50,304 nucleotides of DNA from Caballeronia arvi (GTDB lineage Bacteria; Pseudomonadota; Gammaproteobacteria; Burkholderiales; Burkholderiaceae): NCBI RefSeq assembly GCF_001544695.2, contig NZ_FCOM02000057.1, forward strand, positions 1 through 50,304, given 5' to 3'. The notes beneath the pieces are model-generated. The model was not told the origin of the DNA. It did not search any database and saw nothing but the letters and a program-made list of their open reading frames with translations. Below, piece by piece: positions 35,251 through 43,307 of this stretch. The number at the start of each line of letters is the position of its first letter. Position 1 is the stretch's first letter. Both the position numbers and the translations under genes were made by a program.

Positions 35251-36594
35251 TTAATGCGCGCTTTGATGAGCGTGAGCGGCGTCGCCAGTCGGCGTGCGAT
35301 CCGAGCGGCGAGTGCGCGTGAAGAAGACCGCGACGGCCGCGATCAGCGATGCGACGCCGAGCCCGTACAAGCCGCCCGATACCGAGCCCGTATGTTGTTG
35401 AAGATAGCCGAAAGTGGCGGGCGCGAAGAAGCCGCCGAGATTGCCGACCGAATTGATGAGCGCGATCACGCCGGCCGCGACGCGCGCATCGAGATAGCCT
35501 TGCGGAATCGGCCAGAACAGCGACGACGCCGCTTTGAAGCCGATCGCGGAGAAACAGATCGCGACGAACGAGAGCACCGCGTCGCCGGTCGTCGAAGCGA
35601 AGAGACCGCATGCCGCGATCACCAGCGCGACGGCGACCCACGCCTGCTGGAAGCGCCAGCGCGCGGACAAGAGCGCGAAGCAGTACATCGCGACGATCGC
35701 GATCATCCACGGAATCGTGTTGTAGAGGCCGACCTGGAAATCGGTGAGGCCGCCCATCTTGCGGATGATCGTCGGCAGCCAGAAAGTGGCCGCGTAGATC
35801 GTCAGCTGAATCGAGAAGTACATGAAGCAGAACAGCACGATCTGCGGATCTTTCAGCAGCTTGATCGCCGGCAGATGACGGCCGCCCGACGCGGCTTCGC
35901 GTTCCGCCTGTTCCGACGCGATCGCGCTTTGCAGCGCGAATTGCTCATCGGCGGACAGCCAGTGCGCGTCGCTGATGCGCGATTTCAGCAGCATCCAGCT
36001 CACGCCGCACAGGAACACGGAGAATGCGCCTTCGATCAGGAACATCCACTGCCAGCCGTGCAGGCCGAGACCGCGGATCGACAGCAAAGCGCCCGTGATC
36101 GGACCGGAAAGAATCGATGCGAACGCCGAGCCGCCGAGAAAAATCGCGATCGCCTTGCCGCGCTCTTTCTGCGGCAGCCATTGCGTGAAGTAATAGACGA
36201 CGCCCGGAAAGAAGCCCGCTTCCGCGATGCCGAGCAGAAAGCGCAGCACGTAGAACGAGGTTTCGTTCTGCACGAAGGCCATCATCGCCGCGACGATGCC
36301 CCACGTCCCCATGATGCGCGTGAGCCAAGCGCGCGCGCCGTACTTCTGCATCAACACGTTGGACGGCACTTCGAACAGCGCATAGCCGATGAAGAACAGG
36401 CCGCTGCCCAGACCGTACGCCGCGGCGCCGATGCCGAGATCGGTCTGCAAATGCGAACTCACGAAACCGACGTTCACGCGGTCGATGTAGTTCGCGATGA
36501 ACATGATGAGAAACAAGGGCAGCACGTGGCGCTTGACCTTGGAGCTGGCCGATTCGAGCAGATCGACGGCTGGCCTGGCGGAAGCTGTGTTCAA
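35251..36594 (-). CDS. gudP: MFS permease, D-glucarate transporter-like
   Basis: A 447-residue MFS protein of the anion:cation symporter class, with 12 hydrophobic segments. NYIDRVNVGFVS in helix 1 and the position before gudD mark it as a glucarate/galactarate permease. The start is TTG at 36594: a GCTCAGGAGACATCCC leader puts AGGAG eight bases upstream. Upstream starts at 36639 and 36666 lie in or beyond the promoter itself. The -10 box and a GTCTGATGAC operator lie just ahead, so it is the first gene of the gudP-gudD operon. Confidence 0.9.
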   Translation of the reverse strand: MNTASARPAVDLLESASSKVKRHVLPLFLIMFIANYIDRVNVGFVSSHLQTDLGIGAAAYGLGSGLFFIGYALFEVPSNVLMQKYGARAWLTRIMGTWGIVAAMMAFVQNETSFYVLRFLLGIAEAGFFPGVVYYFTQWLPQKERGKAIAIFLGGSAFASILSGPITGALLSIRGLGLHGWQWMFLIEGAFSVFLCGVSWMLLKSRISDAHWLSADEQFALQSAIASEQAEREAASGGRHLPAIKLLKDPQIVLFCFMYFSIQLTIYAATFWLPTIIRKMGGLTDFQVGLYNTIPWMIAIVAMYCFALLSARWRFQQAWVAVALVIAACGLFASTTGDAVLSFVAICFSAIGFKAASSLFWPIPQGYLDARVAAGVIALINSVGNLGGFFAPATFGYLQQHTGSVSGGLYGLGVASLIAAVAVFFTRTRRSDRTPTGDAAHAHQSAH

Positions 36595-36627
36595 GGGATG
36601 TCTCCTGAGCGTACGATGTGGTACGTT

Positions 36628-36637
36628 GTCTGATGAC
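36628..36637. promoter_or_regulatory. GntR operator 1 (GTCTGATGAC) at the gudP-gudD promoter
   Basis: GTCTGATGAC sits immediately downstream of the -10 box of the minus-strand promoter and covers the expected +1. The outer GTC/GAC half-sites form an inverted repeat around four bases. The identical word on the other strand is found before garL. A repressor bound here would block polymerase. Confidence 0.7.
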
Positions 36638-36666
36638 ATTGTATTGCGATGTGCGGTGCAGGCCAA
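36638..36666 (-). promoter_or_regulatory. Promoter of gudP-gudD
   Basis: On minus, TTGGCC at 36666-36661 is the -35 and TACAAT at 36643-36638 the -10, with exactly 17 bases between them. Both boxes are close to the sigma-70 consensus. The operator at 36628-36637 follows directly. Confidence 0.75.
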
Positions 36667-36765
36667 TCACGTGTTTACCCTTCGTCGCTTAAAGGCTTAT
36701 CCGGTGGCGCTTGTGCCCGAATTAAAGCGGCTTATACACGGGCCGCACTGGTTTCAAGCTAAGAC

Positions 36766-36775
36766 GTCAGATGAC
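36766..36775. promoter_or_regulatory. GntR operator 2 (GTCAGATGAC), upstream of gudP
   Basis: GTCAGATGAC, the same consensus as the operator at the gudP start, lies 138 bases further upstream. Two sites about 13 helical turns apart suggest looping repression or a second, unseen promoter. The neighbouring gene on the other side ends at 36856, so it must act on gudP. Confidence 0.65.
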
Positions 36776-36855
36776 TAGAACTAACCTGCTCGCCGCGCGC
36801 CCAAAACGTCAAAGCCGGCTCGCGCCGGCTTCGTTCGTCCCGCCCGCCTCGGAAA

Positions 36856-38205
36856 TCAGGTTTTCAACTGAACGCGCCGGAACGGTCCCGCGAGCAGCCC
36901 GTACGCGAGCATCGCCGCGATGCCGTGCGCGCCGACGAACCACAGCGCGCGATCGAACGAACCGGTACTTGCGACCACGAACCCGATGACCAACGGCGTC
37001 ACGATGCCCGCCGTATTGCCGATGCCGTTGAACACACCGCCCGACAAGCCTGTCATCTCACGCGGCGCGACGTCCGAAAGCACGGCCCAGCCGATCGCCG
37101 CGAGCCCCTTGCCGAAGAACGCGAGCGACATGATCACGACGATCGCCGTATTGGTCGACGCGAGCGGCGCGGCCATGATCGCGGTCGCGAGCAGCATGCC
37201 GATCATGAACGGCGTCTTGCGCGCCAGCGACACCGACACGCCGCGCCGGATCAGAAAGTCCGACAGCAAGCCGCCGAGAATCCCGCCCGAGAATCCGCAG
37301 ATCGCGGGCAGCGCGGCGACGAGGCCCACCGTCATCACGTTCATGCCGCGTTCCTTGATCAGATAGATCGGGAACCAGGTGATGAAAAAGTACGTGAGCG
37401 CCGTGATGCAGTACTGGCCGATGTAGATCGCCCACAGCATGCGGCTCGTGAAGAGCGTCGAAAGCTCGCGGCGCGTGAAGCGGCGGCGAGTCGTCGCGAC
37501 GCTCGTGTCGAGACTGACGAGCGCGCCGTTACCCGCGATGTAGTCGTACTCCGCGCGGCTCATGCGCTTGTGCGACTTCGGATCGTCCATCACGGCGAAC
37601 CACACGACCGCGACGATCAACCCCAAGCCGCCCATGAAAAAGAACACGTGATGCCAGCCGAGCGCATGCGTGAGCCACGCCATCAGCGGCGTGAAGAGCA
37701 CGACCGCCAGATACTGCGCCGAGTTGAAGAGCGCGCTCGCGGTGCCGCGCTCGTTGGTCGGAAACCAGGTCGCGACGACACGCGCATTCGCCGGAAACGC
37801 CGGCGATTCGACCAGTCCGAGCATGAAACGCATCACGAAGAGCGCGGCCGTCGCGGAAGCGGCCGTCGAGAAAAGCGACACCGTGCCCTGGCTGAGCGTG
37901 AAAATCGACCACAACGCGATGCTCGCGCCATACACGCGTTTCGCGCCGTAGCGGTCGAGCAGCCAGCCGCCGGGAATCTGGCCGATCGCGTAAGCCCAGC
38001 CGAACGCGGAAAACACGATGCCGAGCGCGGACGCCGACAAGCCGAGGTCCTTCGAAACGAACGTGCCCGCGATGGACAGCGTCGCGCGGTCCGCGTAGTT
38101 CAGCACCGTCACGAAGAAAATCAGCGCGAGGATCGCGTAGCGAAAATGTCCGACTTTAACGAGGCTGGCGCTCGCTGCGGACGTGGCGATATCGAGGTTC
38201 TTCAA
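36856..38205 (-). CDS. Second MFS permease, sugar-acid type
   Basis: A 449-residue MFS protein with 12 hydrophobic segments. NYADRATLSIAGTFVSKDLG at about residues 41-60 is the helix 1 motif of the anion:cation symporters that carry hexuronates, glucarate or galactonate. It lies 73 bases behind a 2-hydroxyacid dehydrogenase gene in the same direction and is probably cotranscribed with it. It carries no copy of the GTC-GATGAC operator, unlike gudP, so it likely imports a related but differently regulated acid. Confidence 0.88.
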   Translation of the reverse strand: MKNLDIATSAASASLVKVGHFRYAILALIFFVTVLNYADRATLSIAGTFVSKDLGLSASALGIVFSAFGWAYAIGQIPGGWLLDRYGAKRVYGASIALWSIFTLSQGTVSLFSTAASATAALFVMRFMLGLVESPAFPANARVVATWFPTNERGTASALFNSAQYLAVVLFTPLMAWLTHALGWHHVFFFMGGLGLIVAVVWFAVMDDPKSHKRMSRAEYDYIAGNGALVSLDTSVATTRRRFTRRELSTLFTSRMLWAIYIGQYCITALTYFFITWFPIYLIKERGMNVMTVGLVAALPAICGFSGGILGGLLSDFLIRRGVSVSLARKTPFMIGMLLATAIMAAPLASTNTAIVVIMSLAFFGKGLAAIGWAVLSDVAPREMTGLSGGVFNGIGNTAGIVTPLVIGFVVASTGSFDRALWFVGAHGIAAMLAYGLLAGPFRRVQLKT

Positions 38206-38278
38206 GAAGTGTCTCCTCCCGGATCTCGTCGGGATGGTTGTGATGGCGGGCGATGCCGCGCGTCAGGACGTCAGGGCA

Positions 38279-39214
38279 TCAGGGCGTCACGCTGGTTTCG
38301 GGCCGCTCGCCCGCGAAGCTTGATGCGAGGCTCGCGAGCACGATGTCGCCCATCGCGATGCGCGTCTGAACGGTCGCGCTCGCGCGATGCGGCTGCAGCA
38401 CGACGTTCTTCAGCGCGAACAACTCGGTGGGCACGTTCGGCTCGTCGACGAACACGTCGAGGCCCGCGCCCGCGATGCGCTTCTCTTCGAGCGCGCGCAC
38501 GAGATCCGCTTCGTTCACGAGCTTGCCGCGTGCGACGTTGATGAGGTAACCATCGGGACCGATCGCATCGAGCACGGCGGCATCGACGATGCCTTCCGCG
38601 CTGTCCGCCGACGCCGCGAGAATCAGCGCATCGGAATCGCGCGCGAGCTCGCGCAGGTCCGCGATGAAGCGATAGCGCACCTCCGGCATTTCGCGCAGAT
38701 CGGTGTAGGCGACGGGACAGCCGAACGCCGCCGCGCGCGACGCGATGGCGCGCCCCACGCGCCCCAATCCGACGATGCCCACCTTCATGCCGCTGAACTT
38801 GCGCGCGAGCGGCAGGCCGCTTTTGCCCCACTGGCCGTCGCGCACGTAGGCATCGCCGACGCACAGGCCGCGGCACGCGGAAATCAGCAGTCCGATGGCG
38901 AGATCGGCGACGTCGTCGGTGAGCACACCGGGCGTCGTCGATACGTGGATGCCGCGCGCACGGGCGTGCTCCAGATCAACCGCATCGGTTCCGATACCGT
39001 TGATCGCGACGATCTTCAGCGCGGGCAGCGCGTCCATCAATTCATTGCCGATTCCGGTCGCGCCGCCCGTCACCACGCCGCCGATATTGCCCGCGACTTC
39101 GCGCAGGAATCCGGCCTTGTCGGCGTGCTCGTACCAGCGATGCACGGTGTAGCGGACGCTCAGTTCGCGGTCGAGCGACGGGAGTACGGGATTGATCAGT
39201 AGCACATCGAACAT
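38279..39214 (-). CDS. D-isomer 2-hydroxyacid dehydrogenase
   Basis: A 311-residue enzyme. The nucleotide-binding motif VGIVGLGRVGRAIASRAAAF is at about residues 142-161. The catalytic triad is visible: Arg in NVARGKLV (about residue 231), Glu in VFVDEPN (about residue 260) and His in LQPHRAS (about residue 278). It reduces 2-keto acids such as hydroxypyruvate or glyoxylate. In this cluster it may act on tartronate semialdehyde isomers or another keto acid. The start MFDVLLINP follows AGGGA. It is divergent from the LysR gene. Confidence 0.9.
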   Translation of the reverse strand: MFDVLLINPVLPSLDRELSVRYTVHRWYEHADKAGFLREVAGNIGGVVTGGATGIGNELMDALPALKIVAINGIGTDAVDLEHARARGIHVSTTPGVLTDDVADLAIGLLISACRGLCVGDAYVRDGQWGKSGLPLARKFSGMKVGIVGLGRVGRAIASRAAAFGCPVAYTDLREMPEVRYRFIADLRELARDSDALILAASADSAEGIVDAAVLDAIGPDGYLINVARGKLVNEADLVRALEEKRIAGAGLDVFVDEPNVPTELFALKNVVLQPHRASATVQTRIAMGDIVLASLASSFAGERPETSVTP

Positions 39215-39315
39215 TCGGATTCCCTGAAGGTGTCGGCTTATCTCGGAAATCAGTATATTCACGCGATCGATTGAGGTCTAAGCTATATTCCGCATCGATC
39301 AATACCTAAATTGAC
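39215..39315. promoter_or_regulatory. Divergent LysR promoter region
   Basis: A 101-base gap between divergent genes. ATTGA at 39270-39274 is inverted as TCAAT at 39299-39303, and ATCGAT occurs at 39266 and again at 39294. The spacing of about 28 bases is right for a LysR-type recognition and activation site pair. Confidence 0.5.
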
Positions 39316-40233
39316 ATGATCATCGAGCTGAATCATCTGCGCTGCTTCGTGGCCGTGGCGGAGGAATTGCACTTCGGGCGCGCGGCCGCGCGGCTCTTCA
39401 TGACGCAGCCGCCGCTGTCGCGGCAGATTCAGTTGCTCGAACAGGCGCTCGACGCCGTGCTGTTCGAGCGCAACAGCCGCAGCGTGAAGCTGACTGCCGC
39501 AGGCCGCGCCTATTACGAGGACGCCGTGCGCATCCTGCGGCTTTCGGCGCAGGCCGCGGATTCAGCGCGGCGCGTCGCACGTGGCGACGCCGGGCAGGTC
39601 GCCATGGGCTTTACCGCCGTGTCGGGCTATCACCTCGTTCCGGGCTTCATCGCGGCCGCGCGCGACGCCTTGCCGGGCATCAGGATCGTGCTGAAGGAAA
39701 TGGTTTCGCTGCAACAGATGAAGGCGCTGGAGTCGCGCGAGATCGATCTCGGCATCATGCGCGCGCAGTTTTTCATGCACGGCATCGAGTTTCAGCGCAT
39801 CGCGCGCGAGCCGCTGCAACTCGCGATTCCATCGGCGCATCCACTCGCGAAGCGCCGTGCCATCGCCGCAAAGGATCTCGATGGCGAACCCTTCGTCATG
39901 TATTCCCACGACGGCGGCAAGTACTTTCACGACCGCATCGCCGGGCTGTTCGCGGCGAGCGGCGTGCAGGCGGATTACGCGCAGTTCATCGACCAGACGC
40001 ACACGATCGTGGCGCTGGTGCGCGCGGGCATCGGCGTGGCGATCGTGCCGGCGTCGGCGCGGGAATTGTGTTTCGGGGAAGTCGTGTACCGGCCGCTATG
40101 GACGCATGACGCGCATGCGGATATCGATCTCGCGTGGAGCGAGGAGCAGACGAATCCGGCGGTGAAAAACGTGCGGCGCTTCGCGATCGAGCATTTCGCG
40201 CGGATAGCGAAGCGCGCGCCGGAGACGAGTTGA
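39316..40233 (+). CDS. LysR-family transcriptional regulator
   Basis: A 305-residue LysR protein. The helix-turn-helix is within the first 65 residues: LNHLRCFVAVAEELHFGRAA, then RLFMTQPPLSRQIQLLEQAL. The effector domain covers about residues 92-295. It is divergent from the 2-hydroxyacid dehydrogenase gene and almost certainly controls it and the second MFS permease. It ends 31 bases before the convergent garR stop. Confidence 0.93.
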   Translation: MIIELNHLRCFVAVAEELHFGRAAARLFMTQPPLSRQIQLLEQALDAVLFERNSRSVKLTAAGRAYYEDAVRILRLSAQAADSARRVARGDAGQVAMGFTAVSGYHLVPGFIAAARDALPGIRIVLKEMVSLQQMKALESREIDLGIMRAQFFMHGIEFQRIAREPLQLAIPSAHPLAKRRAIAAKDLDGEPFVMYSHDGGKYFHDRIAGLFAASGVQADYAQFIDQTHTIVALVRAGIGVAIVPASARELCFGEVVYRPLWTHDAHADIDLAWSEEQTNPAVKNVRRFAIEHFARIAKRAPETS

Positions 40234-40264
40234 TGCGGCGCAGCCGGCATTGCGCCGGCTGTGC

Positions 40265-41158
40265 TTACTTCTTGTCCTGCCCGATCTCGTGATTGGCCAT
40301 GATTTCGAGCGCGCGCACCATGCCCGAATGATCCCACGCCTTGCCGCCATTCGCGGCGCACGAATTGAACAACTGCATGCAGGTCGCGGTGTTCGGCAGC
40401 GCGACGCCGAGCGCTTGCGCCGTTGCGAGCGCCAGATTCAAATCCTTCTGATGCAGCTCGATGCGAAAGCCCGGATTGAACGTGCGCTTGGTCATGCGCT
40501 CGCCGTGCACTTCGAGAATGCGCGACGACGCGAAGCCGCCCATCAGCGCGGTGCGGACCTTTTCGGCATCGACGCCGGCCTTCGATGCGAGCAGCAGCGC
40601 CTCGCCGACCGCTTCGATCGTCGCCGCGACGATCACCTGATTCGCGACCTTGCACACCTGTCCCGCGCCGACTTCGCCGATCAGCGAGATGTTCTTGCCC
40701 ATCATGTCGAAGAGCGGCTTGACCTTGTCGAACGTGGCCTGCGCGCCGCCGACCATGATCGTGAGCGATGCGGCCTTCGCGCCGACTTCGCCGCCGGAAA
40801 CCGGGGCATCGAGATAATCGGCGCCCTTCTCGCGCACCTTCGCCGCGAATTCACGCGTGGCGATCGGCGAAATCGAGCTCATGTCGACGACGATCTGCCC
40901 GCTCTTCAGCTTGCTCGCGACGCCGTTCTCGCCGAACAGCACGCGCTCCACGTCCGGTGTGTCCGGCACCATGATGAAGATCACGTCGGCTTTTTCGGCG
41001 ACCGCGGCGGGCGAATCGCAGGCCGTAGCGCCCGCGCCCGTCAGCTCGGCGTTGACGCCGCTGCGCGTGAACGCCGCGAGCTGGACGCCGTTCTTGAGAA
41101 GATTGGCCGCCATGGGATTGCCCATGATGCCCAGTCCGATGAAACCTGCCTTTTGCAT
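40265..41158 (-). CDS. garR: 2-hydroxy-3-oxopropionate (tartronate semialdehyde) reductase
   Basis: A 297-residue beta-hydroxyacid dehydrogenase. It reduces tartronate semialdehyde to D-glycerate. The nucleotide loop GFIGLGIMGNPMAANLLKNG is at about residues 5-24. The substrate motif YLDAPVSGGEVGAKAASL is at about residues 117-134. The catalytic lysine is in GAGQVCKVANQVIVA at about residues 165-179. It follows garL by 50 bases in the same direction. Unlike the homologue at 18937-19809, the DAPVSGGE substrate loop is intact. No glycerate kinase gene is present in the cluster. Confidence 0.95.
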   Translation of the reverse strand: MQKAGFIGLGIMGNPMAANLLKNGVQLAAFTRSGVNAELTGAGATACDSPAAVAEKADVIFIMVPDTPDVERVLFGENGVASKLKSGQIVVDMSSISPIATREFAAKVREKGADYLDAPVSGGEVGAKAASLTIMVGGAQATFDKVKPLFDMMGKNISLIGEVGAGQVCKVANQVIVAATIEAVGEALLLASKAGVDAEKVRTALMGGFASSRILEVHGERMTKRTFNPGFRIELHQKDLNLALATAQALGVALPNTATCMQLFNSCAANGGKAWDHSGMVRALEIMANHEIGQDKK

Positions 41159-41208
41159 GTATCGCTCCTTGATGTCGGTTTTCGATGTCAGCCCGGTAAG
41201 CGTGGCGC

Positions 41209-41994
41209 TCACGCCGGGATGAAATGTTTCTTCACGGCCTGTGCGGCGTTTCTGAGCATGCCGAGATCGGCGCACACGGCGACCATCGTGCAGCCGAGCG
41301 CGAGATAGCGCTCCGCGTCGTCCTGCACGGGCGCGAGAATGCCGCTCGGCTTGCCCGCCGCGTGCGCGCGCTCGAACACATGAGCGATGGCCGCCTGCAC
41401 GTCCGGATGATTCGCGTTGCCGAGATGACCGTACCCGGCGGCGAGATCGGACGGGCCGACGAACAGCGCATCGACGCCTTCCACCGCGATGATCTCGTCA
41501 ATCGCTTCGACCGCCGCGCGGCTTTCGATCTGCACCGCGACGCTGATATTGTCGTTCGCCACCTTGAAGTAGTCCGCCACGGTGCCGTAGCGGTTCCCGC
41601 GATGGCCGACCGATACGCCGCGAATGCCCTGAGGAGGATAACGCGTCGCGGCGACTGCGCGCTTGGCGTCGGCGGCGCTGTCGACGAACGGAATCAGAAA
41701 ATTGACGAAACCGCCGTCGAGCAGCTTCTTGATCGCGATGGGATCGTTCGCCTGCGGGCGCACGACAGGCGCGCTCGGGCTGTCTTTCAACGCCATCAGT
41801 TGTGGGATGAGCGTGAGCGCGTCGTTGGGCGCGTGCTCGGCGTCGAGCAGCATCCAGTCGAAGCCGACGACGCCGACGAGTTCGGTGACGATCGGACTTG
41901 CCAGCGACATCCAGCAGCCGATCAGCCTTTTGCGCTCGCGCAGCGACGTTCGGAAAGTATTGGGCAACGGTTGATACGGTGAAGATGACGGCAT
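41209..41994 (-). CDS. garL: 5-keto-4-deoxy-D-glucarate aldolase
   Basis: A 261-residue HpcH/HpaI-family class II aldolase. It splits 5-keto-4-deoxyglucarate into pyruvate and tartronate semialdehyde. WMLLDAEHAPND at about residues 47-58 includes catalytic His54. VQIESRAAVEAIDEI carries the metal-binding Glu, and FVGPSDLAAGYG the metal-binding Asp. The start MPSSSPYQPLP follows GGGAGG. It is the first gene of the garL-garR operon and divergent from the GntR gene. Family homologues also cleave other keto acids, but gudD and garR in the cluster support this role. Confidence 0.93.
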   Translation of the reverse strand: MPSSSPYQPLPNTFRTSLRERKRLIGCWMSLASPIVTELVGVVGFDWMLLDAEHAPNDALTLIPQLMALKDSPSAPVVRPQANDPIAIKKLLDGGFVNFLIPFVDSAADAKRAVAATRYPPQGIRGVSVGHRGNRYGTVADYFKVANDNISVAVQIESRAAVEAIDEIIAVEGVDALFVGPSDLAAGYGHLGNANHPDVQAAIAHVFERAHAAGKPSGILAPVQDDAERYLALGCTMVAVCADLGMLRNAAQAVKKHFIPA

Positions 41995-42053
41995 GAAGCC
42001 TCCCTGTGACGACGGCGATCTGAATGGAAAGCGGTACGTCCGAGAGCGGCTAT

Positions 42054-42063
42054 GTCATCAGAC
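42054..42063. promoter_or_regulatory. GntR operator 3 (GTCATCAGAC) at the garL promoter
   Basis: GTCATCAGAC is the exact reverse complement of operator 1 at gudP. It lies 60 bases upstream of the garL start, in the expected promoter. Confidence 0.7.
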
Positions 42064-42305
42064 GTCTTAACACAGAGTACTTTGAATTCGGGCTTATACG
42101 ACAGGAGAGTAAACCCTGCTTTCCTTGAATTTCAGATACTTCGCGGCAGTTTCATCATCTTTAACTTATACGATGTCTTATTTCTTTGTTCAATTGTACC
42201 GCTGGAATGGCCGAATTGACGAAAATTCCGGGCAGCTGGATGATGTGTTGTCGGACATCTGCAATCGCTTGTCATGAAGACTGCGATTGAAGGCGTGACA
42301 AAGAC

Positions 42306-42315
42306 GTCCGATGAC
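42306..42315. promoter_or_regulatory. GntR operator 4 (GTCCGATGAC) in the leader of the GntR gene
   Basis: GTCCGATGAC lies 27 bases before the regulator ATG. This suggests that the regulator represses its own gene. Confidence 0.7.
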
Positions 42316-42341
42316 AGAACCACAAGCAGAAGAGAACCGAT

Positions 42342-43040
42342 ATGGCCAGCCTCACCGATAAAGTCGTTGCGTCCTTGTTCGGGGATATCGAAGGCGGCGT
42401 CCTCCGTCCCGGCGACAAAATTCCGACCGAAGTCGCGCTGATGAAGCAACTGTCGGTGAGCCGCTCAGTCGTGCGAGAGGCAGTCTCGCGCTTGCAGGCG
42501 GCCAACGTCGTCGAGACGCGGCATGGCGTCGGCACGTTCATCCGGGCGCCGGAGGATCGCGAAGCGGTGCGCCTTCAGGATGCCGATCTGTCGAGCCTGC
42601 TCGACATCATGGCGATCATCGAGTTTCGCATCGATCTGGAAGGTGCGGCGGCCGCGCTCGCCGCGGGACGTCGCACGGACGCGCATCTCAAGCAGATCGC
42701 TGCTGCGCTCGAGCGCTTCGAGGAACAACTGTCGAACGGCAGCACGGATGTCCTGCAGCATGACATCGAGTTCCATTTGCAGATCGCGCGGGCGAGCGGC
42801 AATCGCTATTTCTACGATGTGCTGAGCCAGATGGGACGCGGTGTCAGTCCACGAACACGTCTGGGCAAGGCGGAGATCGCGGAACTGGATCAGATAGAAC
42901 GGCTGCGCAACGTGTTCAGCGAACACAAGGCGATCTATCAGGCGATCGTGCGCCAGGATCCCGATGACGCGCGAGCCGCGATGCGCATGCATCTGAGCAA
43001 CAGCCGCGAGCGGTTGAGGCAGGTGCATGGCGCTGCCTGA
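42342..43040 (+). CDS. FadR-type GntR regulator of the glucarate genes
   Basis: A 232-residue GntR-family repressor of the FadR (FCD) class. The winged helix lies at residues 5-72, with GDKIPTEVALMKQLSVSRSV and REAVSRLQAANVVETRHGVG. The FCD effector domain spans about residues 85-225, with metal-binding candidates in EFRIDLEG, DIEFHLQIA (Asp and His) and FSEHKAIYQAI. It is divergent from garL. Its promoter, garL and gudP share one operator word, so it most likely represses the glucarate genes until an acid sugar or breakdown product binds. Confidence 0.92.
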   Translation: MASLTDKVVASLFGDIEGGVLRPGDKIPTEVALMKQLSVSRSVVREAVSRLQAANVVETRHGVGTFIRAPEDREAVRLQDADLSSLLDIMAIIEFRIDLEGAAAALAAGRRTDAHLKQIAAALERFEEQLSNGSTDVLQHDIEFHLQIARASGNRYFYDVLSQMGRGVSPRTRLGKAEIAELDQIERLRNVFSEHKAIYQAIVRQDPDDARAAMRMHLSNSRERLRQVHGAA

Positions 43041-43307
43041 GGCTTGAGCAGGGCGTCCACGTTGCTTAAGTAAACAAAAGGATTCGTATGTATACGTGGT
43101 AGTAGTTAACAAGCACGGCGCAAATCGGTGGATAACAGGTGTTCGGCGTTATACGTCAGAGGTTTACCGATCGAACAAGTCCGGTATGGCGCGTCCGGTT
43201 TCGGATCGAAGCTGGGACAACTTTCGCTGCGCGGCGCAAGTCGTCGAGTTGTTCAGAAAGCGCCAACAGTAAACGCGGGGACGTGCCAACAAGGTTGTCC
43301 ACAGGCG

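Larger units (their letters stand above)
41995..42341. promoter_or_regulatory. Divergent garL / GntR regulator control region
   Basis: A 347-base gap between the divergent garL and regulator genes. It contains two good operators (42054-42063 and 42306-42315) and a degraded site at 42247-42256 (GTTGTCGGAC, which matches the consensus at eight of ten positions on minus). A stretch GTCATGAAGAC near 42271 may be another weak copy. The centre, about 42110-42210, is AT-rich. No coding frame is supported. Confidence 0.65.

Noticed and set aside
35219..35710. N-terminal extension of gudD by about 164 residues
   Set aside because: It would overlap the permease gene. Homology to glucarate dehydratase begins after the ATG at 35218.
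36925..38541. 538-codon frame antisense to the second MFS gene
   Set aside because: It is a shadow of the MFS gene and the start of the dehydrogenase.
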